Origin: Oceanobacillus neutriphilus
Lineage (GTDB): Bacteria; Bacillota; Bacilli; Bacillales; Amphibacillaceae
Reading direction: 5' to 3'
Assembly: GCF_014645515.1 (NCBI RefSeq)
Contig: NZ_BMLW01000006.1
Location: 62,001 to 126,000, forward strand
DNA: 64,000 bases
The notes under the pieces are model-generated. The model did not search any database. It was not told where the DNA came from and saw only the letters and a program-made list of their open reading frames with translations. Within the stretch, counting starts at the first letter, position 1. Each line of letters begins with the position of its first letter. Below, piece after piece: positions 1 through 11,030 of the stretch. The translations under genes and the position numbers were made by a program.

Positions 1-8
1 TACACATT

Positions 9-49
9 AAAAAACTTGGATGGATAAGCAATTCAGCTTGTCCATCCAA
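9..49 (-). terminator. Rho-independent terminator of the oxidoreductase gene
   Basis: Arms 16-29 and 36-49 pair over 14 positions (one G-T wobble) around a 6-nt loop. Read on the minus strand the stem is followed by G and six T, directly downstream of the gene ending at 86. Confidence 0.8.
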
Positions 50-85
50 CTTTTATCTGATAATACAGTTGTATCATCTTTCTGT

Positions 86-1102
86 TTACTTCAAATCTTT
101 AATTCCCGTCTCTAACATTTCCATTTGCAGCAGCGTCTGCTCATCCGTAATGGTTTTATCCTTCCCATTTATAACAGCTTCGTACACATCATCGTATACT
201 CTTCCGTAATCACCATTGACGGACGGCACCTTTTCTTCATGAATGATTCCCTCTTCATCGATATAGATCAGCACACCATAATGATGGATGGTATCTATAC
301 CAAAATCCTTATTATCAGGCATATAAAATAGCTTTAAGTGCTCTTCCTGCCGATCCTTTGTTTCTTTGATAAAGCATCCTTTGTTACCATGGACAACAAA
401 GCTCGGCCTTTCTTTCAGTCTGAAATAACTGGATTTCACAGATACTTTTAACCCGCCGTAATATAGATCGAGATCAAAATAATCATTCATTCTTCCCTGC
501 CCCAGCAATTGTTTCACCTCATAACGTATATCATCCGGCTTACCGAAATAGCTTATGACCTGGTCCAGCGTATGACAGCCATGTCCATATAGAAATGACG
601 AATTGGGGTCAAAGGAATCAGCAGACTCCGGTACTTCAGGACGATAATAGTCATAGTGCATTTCCACTTCCAGCAAGTCCCCGAGTTTCCCTTCTTCTAT
701 CACTTTTTGAACGGTTAAAAAATCACTGTCAAAACGTCTGTTTTGATATGCCTGTACAACTAAACCTTTCTCTTTTGCCAATGCAAATATTTCCTTTGCC
801 TGTTCTGAGGTTTCCATAAAGGGTTTTTCAACCAGACAGTGCTTATTATGCTCTAGTACAAGCTTCGCGTATTCATAGTGACTGTCATGTTTTGTACAAA
901 TCACAATCAGCTGAATATCCTCATCACGCAGTAATTCATCTAAGTCAGAAGTATAATGCACTCCCTTAATTTTATCCCAGTTATCATGGTCAGGATTTCT
1001 CCGGTAAATTGTTTTCACCTTTATATTCTCTCGCTGCAGTACGAATGGCAAATGGTATCTGTTTGTGCTTTTCCCATTTCCTATATAACCGATTGTAAGC
1101 AT
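86..1102 (-). CDS. Gfo/Idh/MocA family NAD(P)-dependent oxidoreductase
   Basis: Soluble sugar or inositol dehydrogenase-like enzyme of 338 residues. The N-terminal Rossmann fold begins TIGYIGNGKS, and the family motif EKPF lies near residue 93, where the Lys is normally catalytic. The QNRRFDSDF segment near 119 resembles B. subtilis IolW (scyllo-inositol dehydrogenase), so a polyol or sugar substrate is likely but not determined. A strong AAAGGAGG ribosome binding site sits just before the ATG. It is transcribed away from the maltose operon and has its own terminator, so it may share the divergent control region. The family is sure, the substrate is not. Confidence 0.85.
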   Translation of the reverse strand: MLTIGYIGNGKSTNRYHLPFVLQRENIKVKTIYRRNPDHDNWDKIKGVHYTSDLDELLRDEDIQLIVICTKHDSHYEYAKLVLEHNKHCLVEKPFMETSEQAKEIFALAKEKGLVVQAYQNRRFDSDFLTVQKVIEEGKLGDLLEVEMHYDYYRPEVPESADSFDPNSSFLYGHGCHTLDQVISYFGKPDDIRYEVKQLLGQGRMNDYFDLDLYYGGLKVSVKSSYFRLKERPSFVVHGNKGCFIKETKDRQEEHLKLFYMPDNKDFGIDTIHHYGVLIYIDEEGIIHEEKVPSVNGDYGRVYDDVYEAVINGKDKTITDEQTLLQMEMLETGIKDLK

Positions 1103-1231
1103 AGCGACCTCCTTTTAGATGTGGTTTCTTTTATTATTACTTATAACTTATATTGGGTCAAAGACTTCCCTTCAGTGCGCACTTATTCCGCTTTCTCTGT
1201 TCTCATAATCGCCCGATCTGCTATCTCCTCC

Positions 1232-1263
1232 GGGAATTTTCCCGCAGTCTTGGGAAGGTTCCC
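1232..1263. promoter_or_regulatory. Two GGGAA-N2-TTCCC inverted repeats
   Basis: Two copies of the same dyad, at 1232-1243 and 1252-1263, have centres exactly 20 bp apart, about two helical turns. They lie in the divergent control region between the oxidoreductase and malP. They look like tandem operator half-complexes for a dimeric regulator; the nearby MalR is a candidate, which is inference. They have no T-run and are not a terminator. Confidence 0.4.
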
Positions 1264-1300
1264 TATCCCTGACTAATATACCAAAAACAGTCTATCATAT

Positions 1301-1313
1301 TGAAACCGCTTCA
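1301..1313 (+). promoter_or_regulatory. Weak cre-like dyad before malP
   Basis: TGAAACCGCTTCA is a TGAA...TTCA dyad with the CG core of a CcpA site, but it is 13 nt long and matches the 14-nt consensus poorly on the right. Catabolite repression of a maltose operon would be expected. Confidence 0.3.
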
Positions 1314-1383
1314 CCAGCATGCAATAATTTCCTTGTGTTTAGTAAAATTATAAATTGTAAAAAAAAGAGAGGTGTTACAGATT

Positions 1384-4312
<2,929 letters not shown>

Positions 4313-4322
4313 TTATTACCCT

Positions 4323-4375
4323 TCAGGCGAATACCAATTCTATACAATCCTGGTATTCGCCTGATTTTCCTTTCT
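4323..4375 (+). terminator. Strong terminator after malA
   Basis: Perfect 14-bp arms 4323-4336 and 4351-4364 (TCAGGCGAATACCA) are followed by TTTTCCTTTCTC. Confidence 0.9.
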
Positions 4376-4394
4376 CTAAAGAAAGCTTCTGCTC

Positions 4395-4400
4395 TATAAT
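4395..4400 (+). promoter_or_regulatory. -10 element for malR
   Basis: A perfect TATAAT lies about 35 bp before the malR ATG and just after the malA terminator. No good -35 is seen 17 bp upstream, so the promoter may be weak or activated. An AGGAGGT ribosome binding site precedes the start. Confidence 0.5.
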
Positions 4401-4435
4401 AGATAATACGATGAAACAGCAGGAGGTCTTTCATT

Positions 4436-5197
4436 ATGATTAAGGATTTAATGAATAAACATTTTGATAAGCTATCTGAAAGCGATTTGGATACATTAAA
4501 CTATGTCCTCCACCATATAGAAGAATGCAGTCAAATGAGCATTTTAGAGCTCGCCAAAACATGTGCAATGTCTAAATCTTCTATATTACGAATGACCCAA
4601 AAGCTTGGGTTCAGCGGATATAGTGAGTTTAAATACAGCTTAAAGTCAGAACTGGCAATAACAGAAAACCAACCGAAAACAGATTTATTTGAAATTCAAG
4701 TAAATGAATTTGAAATAAGCCGAAAAATGTTCCACAATATTCAGATGGAGCCTATCTATGAACAAATTTATTCTGCAGATACGTTGTATGGCTTCGCTAC
4801 AGGATGGGGACAAAAAAATGTACTGGAAGAGTTGTCCCGGAATCTAATGTCCTGTGATAAACAGCTATTCATCATTCCAGCTGAACGTGAATTTGATGTT
4901 ATCCTTTCCAGAATGGACAAACGTGACCTGGTCATTATTATTTCATTAAGTGGAGATTTGAACCATCAGATGGACACAATCAAACAATTATCCATCTTAG
5001 GCATTCCAACGCTCTCTATCACGAGCCTCCGCAATAATAAACTGGCTGAGCTCTGTACCTACAACATCTACTTTGAATCAACCAAACTGGGAAAATTTTA
5101 TGGATTTGAGCATCGATCATTTATCGGCTTATTCTCTATTCTGGACTTGCTTTATCGAGGTTACTTAGATTATTCATTAAAAAAGGAGAAAGCCTAG
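4436..5197 (+). CDS. malR: RpiR-family regulator of the maltose operon (MalR/GlvR-like)
   Basis: Transcription factor of 253 residues with an N-terminal RpiR helix-turn-helix (about 1-75, including CAMSKSSILRMTQKLGF) and a C-terminal SIS sugar-phosphate binding domain (about 105-245). In B. subtilis the corresponding GlvR/MalR activates the maltose genes, and the adjacency to malPA supports the same role. It has its own -10 box behind the malA terminator. Its stop codon overlaps the GTG start of the next gene by one base. Confidence 0.82.
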   Translation: MIKDLMNKHFDKLSESDLDTLNYVLHHIEECSQMSILELAKTCAMSKSSILRMTQKLGFSGYSEFKYSLKSELAITENQPKTDLFEIQVNEFEISRKMFHNIQMEPIYEQIYSADTLYGFATGWGQKNVLEELSRNLMSCDKQLFIIPAEREFDVILSRMDKRDLVIIISLSGDLNHQMDTIKQLSILGIPTLSITSLRNNKLAELCTYNIYFESTKLGKFYGFEHRSFIGLFSILDLLYRGYLDYSLKKEKA

Positions 5198-5649
5198 TGG
5201 AAACACACCAAAATCTCACAAAATGGTATACCGCAACACTTACTTTAACTATCATTCTTCCAATTATTTATATCATTTATTTAGTTTTACTTGTTCAAGC
5301 AAGCGGCAAAGGATTTCAAGCTTTTTTTAATGAAGAACCGATATTTACGATCTTGTTGATGATCAGTTTAATCAATCCATTTTGGGGTCATCTGCTGAAC
5401 TCCATGCCAAAAGAACAAAGAACTAAAAAAGGAAAAGCAGGGAAATTACTGAATTTCATGCTTGCTTCACAAATTGTTGTGGGCAATATACTGATGGCTA
5501 TTGTTGTTTTTATAACAAAGCGGAAGCTTCGCCGAGCTGATGCAGCGGACTCGCTGACTACTTTTGTGAAAACAGCGGCTATCTTTCTGCTTATTTTTAC
5601 TGTTTTTTGCGGAATTATTTTGCTTAGGTTGACGATTGTTTCGTTGTGA
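5197..5649 (+). CDS. Small integral membrane protein, unknown function
   Basis: Protein of 150 residues with about four hydrophobic segments (near residues 13-33, 48-64, 87-107 and 125-147) and basic loops. No recognised domain. The GTG start overlaps the malR TAG by one base and has an AAGGAGA ribosome binding site, so it is co-translated with malR. A membrane partner for the regulator is possible but unsupported. Confidence 0.65.
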   Translation: METHQNLTKWYTATLTLTIILPIIYIIYLVLLVQASGKGFQAFFNEEPIFTILLMISLINPFWGHLLNSMPKEQRTKKGKAGKLLNFMLASQIVVGNILMAIVVFITKRKLRRADAADSLTTFVKTAAIFLLIFTVFCGIILLRLTIVSL

Positions 5650-5669
5650 AGAGGATAGCAGGGAAAATT

Positions 5670-5723
5670 AACTACCAGGCTCAAACGTAAAGGCTTGATA
5701 AAGCTCGTTTGAGCCTGGTAGTT
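5670..5723. terminator. Long perfect inverted repeat, probable bidirectional terminator
   Basis: Perfect 18-bp arms at 5670-5687 and 5706-5723 enclose an 18-nt loop. The stem is strong but the T-runs on either side are poor. It lies after the small membrane protein and faces the decayed gene on the other strand. Confidence 0.6.
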
Positions 5724-5761
5724 TATATTGGAGGATCCCAACTGTTTATAATTATTTTCCA

Positions 5762-5941
5762 TTAGTAAAGTAGTTCCAGCTTCTCCAACTCATTAAAGTA
5801 AATATAACGATATAGTGCTTCTATATAGTAGTAGTCCCCATACATAGCCGATTCGTTAACTCCTGAATTCCTCGGCCAGTCAACAGTTACTTTTTCAATG
5901 ATTCCGTATCTATCCAGGTATTGGTAAAAACAATTGTGTTT
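5762..5941 (-). pseudogene. C-terminal remnant of a glycoside hydrolase (GH88-like)
   Basis: An open minus-strand frame of about 59 codons runs from after a TGA at 5942-5944 to TAA at 5762-5764. Its translation ends with ESAMYGDYYYIEAL followed by a short aromatic tail. This W/Y-GDYYY-EAL pattern resembles the C-terminus of GH88-type unsaturated glucuronyl hydrolases. No start codon with a ribosome binding site and no upstream domain are present, so it is a leftover 3' end. The family call is tentative; coding origin is more likely than not. Confidence 0.45.
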
Positions 5942-6093
5942 TCAAAGTCTTACAGATTGAAATCCATTAAACAGAGTAATTTTTTACTAAAAGTCTACTT
6001 TTTTTCTATTCCAGTCACTTCCATTCAAAAAATATTTTTCTTACATTTTGATGTTAAAATAAAATGGTACTTCATAAAAAGGGGATGAAAGAA
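5942..6093. other. Rest of the 5650-6093 gap
   Basis: After the inverted repeat and the hydrolase remnant, the remaining AT-rich stretch must hold the promoter for the next PTS gene. No convincing -35/-10 pair or cre site was found. Confidence 0.4.
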
Positions 6094-7755
6094 ATGGGGG
6101 AAACAGCACAAAAGCTGACAAAAAGAAACAAGTTTCTTCGTGGTTTCGAAACTTTTGGCCGTTCTTTTTTGTTACCGGTTTCAGTTCTGCCGGCAGCAGG
6201 GATTTTAAAAGGATTAGGTTCTGCATTTACAAATGATAATACCATTGAAATGTACCCTTGGATGGGAAATGAAATTCTCCAATTTTTTATGGGTTTTCTA
6301 AATATGCTGGGAAGCGTGGCTTTCAATAACCTGCCTGTTATTTTTGCAGTTGGTGTCGCAGTAGGATTGGCAAAACATGAAAAAGGTTCTGCTGCTTTAT
6401 CTGGTTTATTAGGATTTCTCATACTGCACAGTACATTGCATTTCCTGCTGGATAGCAGTGGACGGCTGGCAGATTCATCTTCTGATCAGCTCATGGCAGA
6501 AAGCATGCAGACAACGGTTTTAGGTATCCAAACAATGGATTTAAACGTTTTTGGAGGAATTATCACCGGTCTTATTGTTTATTTTGTTCATAAGCGGGCT
6601 ATTAAAATTCAGGTTCCTCAGATTTTTGGTTTCTTTAGCGGTCCCCGCCTGGTTCCTATATTAATTATGCCGGTAATGGCTATAGCAGCTATCGGATTCT
6701 TCTTTATCTGGCCGCTCTTGCAATCTGGTATTAATATGTTATCTGTTGCCATTTTAAAATCTGGTTACTTCGGTACATTTGCTTACGGAGTCATTGAGCG
6801 TATATTACTTCCATTTGGACTGCACCACGGCATAAACTGGCCGATACGTACAACTCCTCTGGGTGGCGTATTTATGATTAACGGTCAGGAATATGCCGGT
6901 ACAATTAACGCCTACATGGCTGCTCTCGCTGGCAGTGAGCCAATCGATCCTTTAATCACACGTTTTTCGGCAGGGAAATTTATCTTTAACATGTTTGGAT
7001 TAGCAGGTGCAGCACTGGCAATGTACGTAACTGCAAAAACCAAAAACAGAAAAATTGCGGGATCTCTTTTACTTGCTGCAGCTTTAACAGCTTTCTTGAC
7101 AGGGATTACAGAACCAATTGAATTTACTTTCTTATTTATTGCACCTGTATTATACGGAATTCATGCGATTTTAGCCGGAACAACCATGCTGGTGGCACAT
7201 CTTGCCGGGGCAGCATTTTTAACCCCCACAGGACATGGTCTTATTAACTTTATTATTTTTAGTGTCTTGCAGGGGACACGGACACACTGGTATCTGCTTC
7301 CTATCATTGGCGTCTTCTGCTTTCTCATGTATTTCATGGTCTTTACCTTTGTTATCCGAAAATTTGATTTTAAAACACCAGGACGTGAGGATGACACTTC
7401 AACAATTGCTTTGCATGGCAAAGAAGAGACACGTAAAAAAATGGGAATCAAAACATTAAAAGATAATGATTCTGAAACAGCCGCTACAAATAGCAGTGTT
7501 TTAAGCCTACATGATCAGGCAGAAGCTTTAATAACTGCTCACGGCGGTCCAGAAAACATTGTTTCTGTAGATGCCTGTATTACCAGACTAAGAATAACAG
7601 TAAAAGATGATTCCCTCGTGGACAGCGAAACAATCAAAAATGACTTAAATGCCATGGGATTTACCAAATCCGGTATGCAGATGCAGTCCATTTATGGCGG
7701 TAAAGCGAATCAATTAAAAATAGAAATTCTAGACATATTGGAAATGGCGGATTGA
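6094..7755 (+). CDS. PTS EIICB, glucose/maltose family, substrate unknown
   Basis: Membrane permease with an EIIC domain (about residues 1-430, starting from FETFGRSFLLPVSVLPAAGIL) and a C-terminal EIIB domain whose phospho-Cys lies in DACITRLRI (Cys495). No EIIA domain. Frames also open at ATG 6064 and 6085, but AAAAGGGG is correctly spaced only from ATG 6094. The next gene, a HAD phosphatase, overlaps it by four bases. No glycosidase is present, so the substrate may be a monosaccharide or a non-hydrolysed sugar. The convergent RpiR gene could be its regulator. Confidence 0.85.
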   Translation: MGETAQKLTKRNKFLRGFETFGRSFLLPVSVLPAAGILKGLGSAFTNDNTIEMYPWMGNEILQFFMGFLNMLGSVAFNNLPVIFAVGVAVGLAKHEKGSAALSGLLGFLILHSTLHFLLDSSGRLADSSSDQLMAESMQTTVLGIQTMDLNVFGGIITGLIVYFVHKRAIKIQVPQIFGFFSGPRLVPILIMPVMAIAAIGFFFIWPLLQSGINMLSVAILKSGYFGTFAYGVIERILLPFGLHHGINWPIRTTPLGGVFMINGQEYAGTINAYMAALAGSEPIDPLITRFSAGKFIFNMFGLAGAALAMYVTAKTKNRKIAGSLLLAAALTAFLTGITEPIEFTFLFIAPVLYGIHAILAGTTMLVAHLAGAAFLTPTGHGLINFIIFSVLQGTRTHWYLLPIIGVFCFLMYFMVFTFVIRKFDFKTPGREDDTSTIALHGKEETRKKMGIKTLKDNDSETAATNSSVLSLHDQAEALITAHGGPENIVSVDACITRLRITVKDDSLVDSETIKNDLNAMGFTKSGMQMQSIYGGKANQLKIEILDILEMAD

Positions 7756-8510
7756 TCTATATGAAAAATAAAAAGATTTTAATTACGGATTTAGATGGGA
7801 CCTTAGTGAGAAACTCGATAATGGTAGAGCTTCAAGATCAGAAAACATTAGAGATATTGCAGAAAAAGATGAAAATTGGTATTGCAACCGGACGCTCTAT
7901 AAAAGAAATCGAATATATCGAAAATCAAACAGCAATTGATGCAGATATACGGATTGGATTTAATGGAGCTATGATAGAAATAGAAGGAGAAACTATCTTC
8001 GAGGAAGCTATCTCTGATGATTCTCTAAAAAAAATTCTTGCTTACATTCAGCAAAAGAATCTCGTCTTTGACGCCTTAGATGGGAAAGACCGAATTGGCA
8101 CACATAAATCAGAGGACACTGGCAGGTTATGGAATGTGGAATTGATAGAACCGCAAAATCTCTTTGAAGAGCTAAATAAGAAAAAAATTTATAAAATAAA
8201 TATCCGCCCTGAAAAGAATTGCGATGCACTTTTGGAAGAACTGAAAATGCTTTTCCCCCAATTGTCCATGTGTAAAAGTGGTGATAAAAGAATTGAAATC
8301 ACACCTTGTAATATCACAAAAGGACACGCACTGCAATTAATCAAAGAGAAGTATGGTTATTCTATCGTTTCAATAGGAGATTCAGAGAATGATGTCAGCA
8401 TGTTTGAATGCTCTGATGAATCTTATTGCATGTCCCATGCTCCTCAAAGAGTTAAAAACCATGCAGACAAGATTGTTAACCATTTCAGCGATTTAATAGA
8501 CTTGGTTTAA
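7752..8510 (+). CDS. Cof-type HAD-IIB sugar-phosphate phosphatase
   Basis: Cytoplasmic phosphatase of about 250 residues. Motif I is DLDGTLV with the nucleophilic Asp, and motif IV is SIGDSENDVSMF. The inserted cap region marks subclass IIB. The frame starts at TTG 7752, overlapping the EIICB stop; ATG 7761 is the alternative, and neither has a strong ribosome binding site, so coupling is likely. Sitting directly behind a PTS permease suggests that it dephosphorylates the imported sugar phosphate or a by-product (inference). Confidence 0.82.
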   Translation: MIYMKNKKILITDLDGTLVRNSIMVELQDQKTLEILQKKMKIGIATGRSIKEIEYIENQTAIDADIRIGFNGAMIEIEGETIFEEAISDDSLKKILAYIQQKNLVFDALDGKDRIGTHKSEDTGRLWNVELIEPQNLFEELNKKKIYKINIRPEKNCDALLEELKMLFPQLSMCKSGDKRIEITPCNITKGHALQLIKEKYGYSIVSIGDSENDVSMFECSDESYCMSHAPQRVKNHADKIVNHFSDLIDLV

Positions 8511-8536
8511 AGGAAATACTTCCATGAAATTTGCTT

Positions 8537-8589
8537 AAAAGCATGAAGACCCCGCAATAGAAAATGGTTTGCGGGGTCTTCATGCTTTT
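8537..8589. terminator. Bidirectional terminator between convergent genes
   Basis: Perfect 21-bp arms 8537-8557 and 8569-8589 with A/T tracts on both outer sides. The right arm includes the stop codon (8580-8582) of the minus-strand RpiR gene, so the last codons of that gene are part of the hairpin. Confidence 0.9.
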
Positions 8590-9341
8590 TCCGTGTTCTG
8601 GATCAGGAGAATTGTTTCAAAAATAACTTCACTTGCAACAGTAAGCATTAATCTGGAGCGCAGCTTTTTACGTTTTTGTGTTGACTGGTGTGTCATTAAA
8701 GAGATATCACTCAGATTTGTAAGCGGATTTGTTGACAAACCAGTTATTGCAATGAGTCTGGATCCTTTTACCTTACAGGCGGTGACAAGATCAATAATTT
8801 GCTCTTCAGCACCACTTAATGAAAAGACGATAATGCAATCTTCTTTTTGAACAATATCAGGAATATCTCTAATAGGAAAAACCTCTGCATAATTATTTGA
8901 CCATAACCCCAAGTTTTTCAGTTTTCGGTTGAAGGAATTTGCCACACTGGCACTCGACCCGATACCTGCACAAATAATTCTGCGGCTCTCTAAAATGGAA
9001 GATGCAATTTCCATAATCTTCTCTTTATTCATCATCTCCATGGTTTGATTAAAATCATTCTTTATTGAATTGATTACGTTTTCAAAACTTTTCTCCGTTT
9101 TACGATTTTGTGGTATCTGGATAGATGAGATGAGTGCATACTTAAATTCAGTAAATGATCGAAAATCCAGTTTTTTCACCGCTCGAATAACTGTAGGAGC
9201 AGAGACGTGTAAAGCTTCCTGGATAATTTTCAATTTTAAGTTATCTAAGTCCTCGTACTGTAAAATAAAGTCAATAGCTAACTGTTCTGTACTGGAAAGA
9301 TTATCATAATAATTTTGTATATGTGCATGTACAGATTCCAT
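8580..9341 (-). CDS. MurR/RpiR-family transcriptional regulator
   Basis: 253 residues: RpiR helix-turn-helix at about 1-75 (HVSAPTVIRAVKKLDF) and SIS domain at about 120-240 (ICAGIGSSASVANSF). It faces the EIICB-HAD pair and shares their terminator, which makes it the likely regulator of that pair, with a phosphosugar as ligand. A GGAGTTGG ribosome binding site precedes the ATG. Confidence 0.83.
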   Translation of the reverse strand: MESVHAHIQNYYDNLSSTEQLAIDFILQYEDLDNLKLKIIQEALHVSAPTVIRAVKKLDFRSFTEFKYALISSIQIPQNRKTEKSFENVINSIKNDFNQTMEMMNKEKIMEIASSILESRRIICAGIGSSASVANSFNRKLKNLGLWSNNYAEVFPIRDIPDIVQKEDCIIVFSLSGAEEQIIDLVTACKVKGSRLIAITGLSTNPLTNLSDISLMTHQSTQKRKKLRSRLMLTVASEVIFETILLIQNTEKA

Positions 9342-9417
9342 AAGACCAACTCCAAACTATATTAATATGAGTATATCATATTTTGAAAATTGTTCTTATG
9401 GTACACGGATAGGATGC

Positions 9418-9448
9418 AAATCAGTATTTTTTTGCATAATACTGATTT
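9418..9448. repeat. Inverted repeat between RpiR and XRE genes
   Basis: Perfect 11-bp arms (AAATCAGTATT) at 9418-9428 and 9438-9448 around a short loop. It lies downstream of the XRE pair and upstream of the RpiR gene. The outer T-runs are absent, so either an operator or a weak terminator is possible. Confidence 0.5.
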
Positions 9449-9519
9449 ACTCTCTATATCTTAAATGAGGTAACACTCTGATCGTTCAAAAAAAGTATTC
9501 ATTTTGTTGATTGTTAATA

Positions 9520-10230
9520 TTATCGATACTTGCTAACTGGATGAAATATCTCCCCATTTGCATTCTTTAACGTTAGTTTGTATGCAGTAAAATCTTCAAT
9601 TTGATCTTCATATTTACTTAAATTACATCTTTTTTCTAATCTATTAAGCAATAAATCTCTTAGAAAGAGAGCTGGCTTTTCAGGATAAATGTCATTTTTC
9701 ATTCCTATTTTTCCAATTTCATCTGAACTAAAAATATCTATATTTAATAATGCCATGTTCGTTTTGAATTCTTTTGGAAGAAGATAATTAATTTTATTAA
9801 ATTTATACCATTTATACAAAAATTCTTTAGTAATTTTGTACATATCCTTTCTTTTCTCATCATCATCTAATGTTGAAAGAAATATTTGTACACTTCTTTT
9901 TGGAAGAACCATATTTGATTCTTTAGAAAAAATAGAATACTTACTAAAAAAATCAACAGGAAACTCCTCTTCTACAGATGTCAAAATTGCCTCCCCTAAT
10001 TTTACGTACTCATCGTATTTATACTTAGTTTCAATGGAATCCTTTAATAAATAATCAAGAGTCACTCCTAATACATTTCTTAGCTGTAAGCAATTATCCA
10101 AAGTTGGAGTAGCTTCTTCTCTTTCCCATCTTCCAACGGACTCTTTTGACACATCTAGCTTCTCTGCTAAAGATTCTTGGGTTAAACCTAACCGTTTTCT
10201 CTCACATTTTATTTTTAAAGATATTCCCAT
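9520..10230 (-). CDS. XRE-family regulator with unknown C-terminal domain
   Basis: 236 residues. A Cro/C1 helix-turn-helix occupies about 5-60 (LGLTQESLAEKLDVSKESVGRWE), followed by about 170 residues of no recognised family. The start overlaps the end of the upstream XRE gene by 16 bases, and AAAGGGCAGG serves as ribosome binding site. No adjacent effector gene is seen, so its target is unknown. Confidence 0.8.
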   Translation of the reverse strand: MGISLKIKCERKRLGLTQESLAEKLDVSKESVGRWEREEATPTLDNCLQLRNVLGVTLDYLLKDSIETKYKYDEYVKLGEAILTSVEEEFPVDFFSKYSIFSKESNMVLPKRSVQIFLSTLDDDEKRKDMYKITKEFLYKWYKFNKINYLLPKEFKTNMALLNIDIFSSDEIGKIGMKNDIYPEKPALFLRDLLLNRLEKRCNLSKYEDQIEDFTAYKLTLKNANGEIFHPVSKYR

Positions 10231-10877
10231 CGTTTAAAACCTGCCCTTTCATAAATTTCAAGATATGCATTCAGGTCTTTCATCAGTGCTTCTATTTCTA
10301 TAAGTAATTCACCATGACTTATCGGACTTATTGGATCTCTTTCATCTTCTATACTTGTATAACCTGCTGAGTCGTCATAAATATTCATATATAATTCCCC
10401 TGATTTCCACCGTTCATCTTCCCCCAGCCAATATTGCAGATTTTCTCGCAAAGAATCAAAAACACTAGAAAACAGCTCTTCTCTTTTTAAATAATCTCTA
10501 TATATTCTCATAATTAAATCGTATTTAGGGGCAATAATCCAATCTTCTTTATTAACAATTTGAAAGCCTCTTAAAAAGTCTTGCAAGTTACTCACTTGAC
10601 AGTATTCACTAATTTCTTTCCCAAAAAGAAAAAATCTTTCTACTCTATCTTCTTCCGGCTCAATTTGTTCATCTACTAAATCTTCTATAGATACTCCATA
10701 TAAAGTGCTTAAAAATGGTAAAACCCTTACATCTATACTTGTATCTCCTGACTCCCAAGATTTTAAAGTATTAACGTGGAAGACTAAATTTAGCTCTTCA
10801 CTTATTAGGCCAGATAAATTTTCGAGAGTTAGATTCTTCTTTTTTCTTTCTTTCTGCAATTGATCACTTAATATCAT
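10215..10877 (-). CDS. XRE-family regulator, first gene of an overlapping pair
   Basis: 220 residues with an N-terminal helix-turn-helix (about 5-65, with VNTLKSWESGDTSIDV) and an acidic C-terminal part of unknown fold. It has an AAAGGAGAA ribosome binding site and a dyad near its promoter. It is co-transcribed with the second XRE gene. A paired or heterodimeric repressor is possible (inference). Confidence 0.8.
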   Translation of the reverse strand: MILSDQLQKERKKKNLTLENLSGLISEELNLVFHVNTLKSWESGDTSIDVRVLPFLSTLYGVSIEDLVDEQIEPEEDRVERFFLFGKEISEYCQVSNLQDFLRGFQIVNKEDWIIAPKYDLIMRIYRDYLKREELFSSVFDSLRENLQYWLGEDERWKSGELYMNIYDDSAGYTSIEDERDPISPISHGELLIEIEALMKDLNAYLEIYERAGFKRWEYL

Positions 10878-10890
10878 CGAATTCTCCTTT

Positions 10891-10907
10891 ATTCTATATT
10901 TTAGAAT
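10891..10907. promoter_or_regulatory. Operator-like dyad before the XRE pair
   Basis: ATTCTA-N5-TAGAAT, perfect 6-bp arms, overlaps the likely -10 region (TAAAAT on the minus strand) and lies just before the ribosome binding site of the first XRE gene. The position fits autorepression. Confidence 0.45.
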
Positions 10908-11030
10908 CCTTTATAGTTTAACAACACAATAAATCATAATAAAGGAACCGAAGAAGGAAATTAGGTACAGTTTAGTGCTTTTTTATAAAAAAAGCTCAGT
11001 TTGTAGATAATTTATTTAAATACTTATAAG

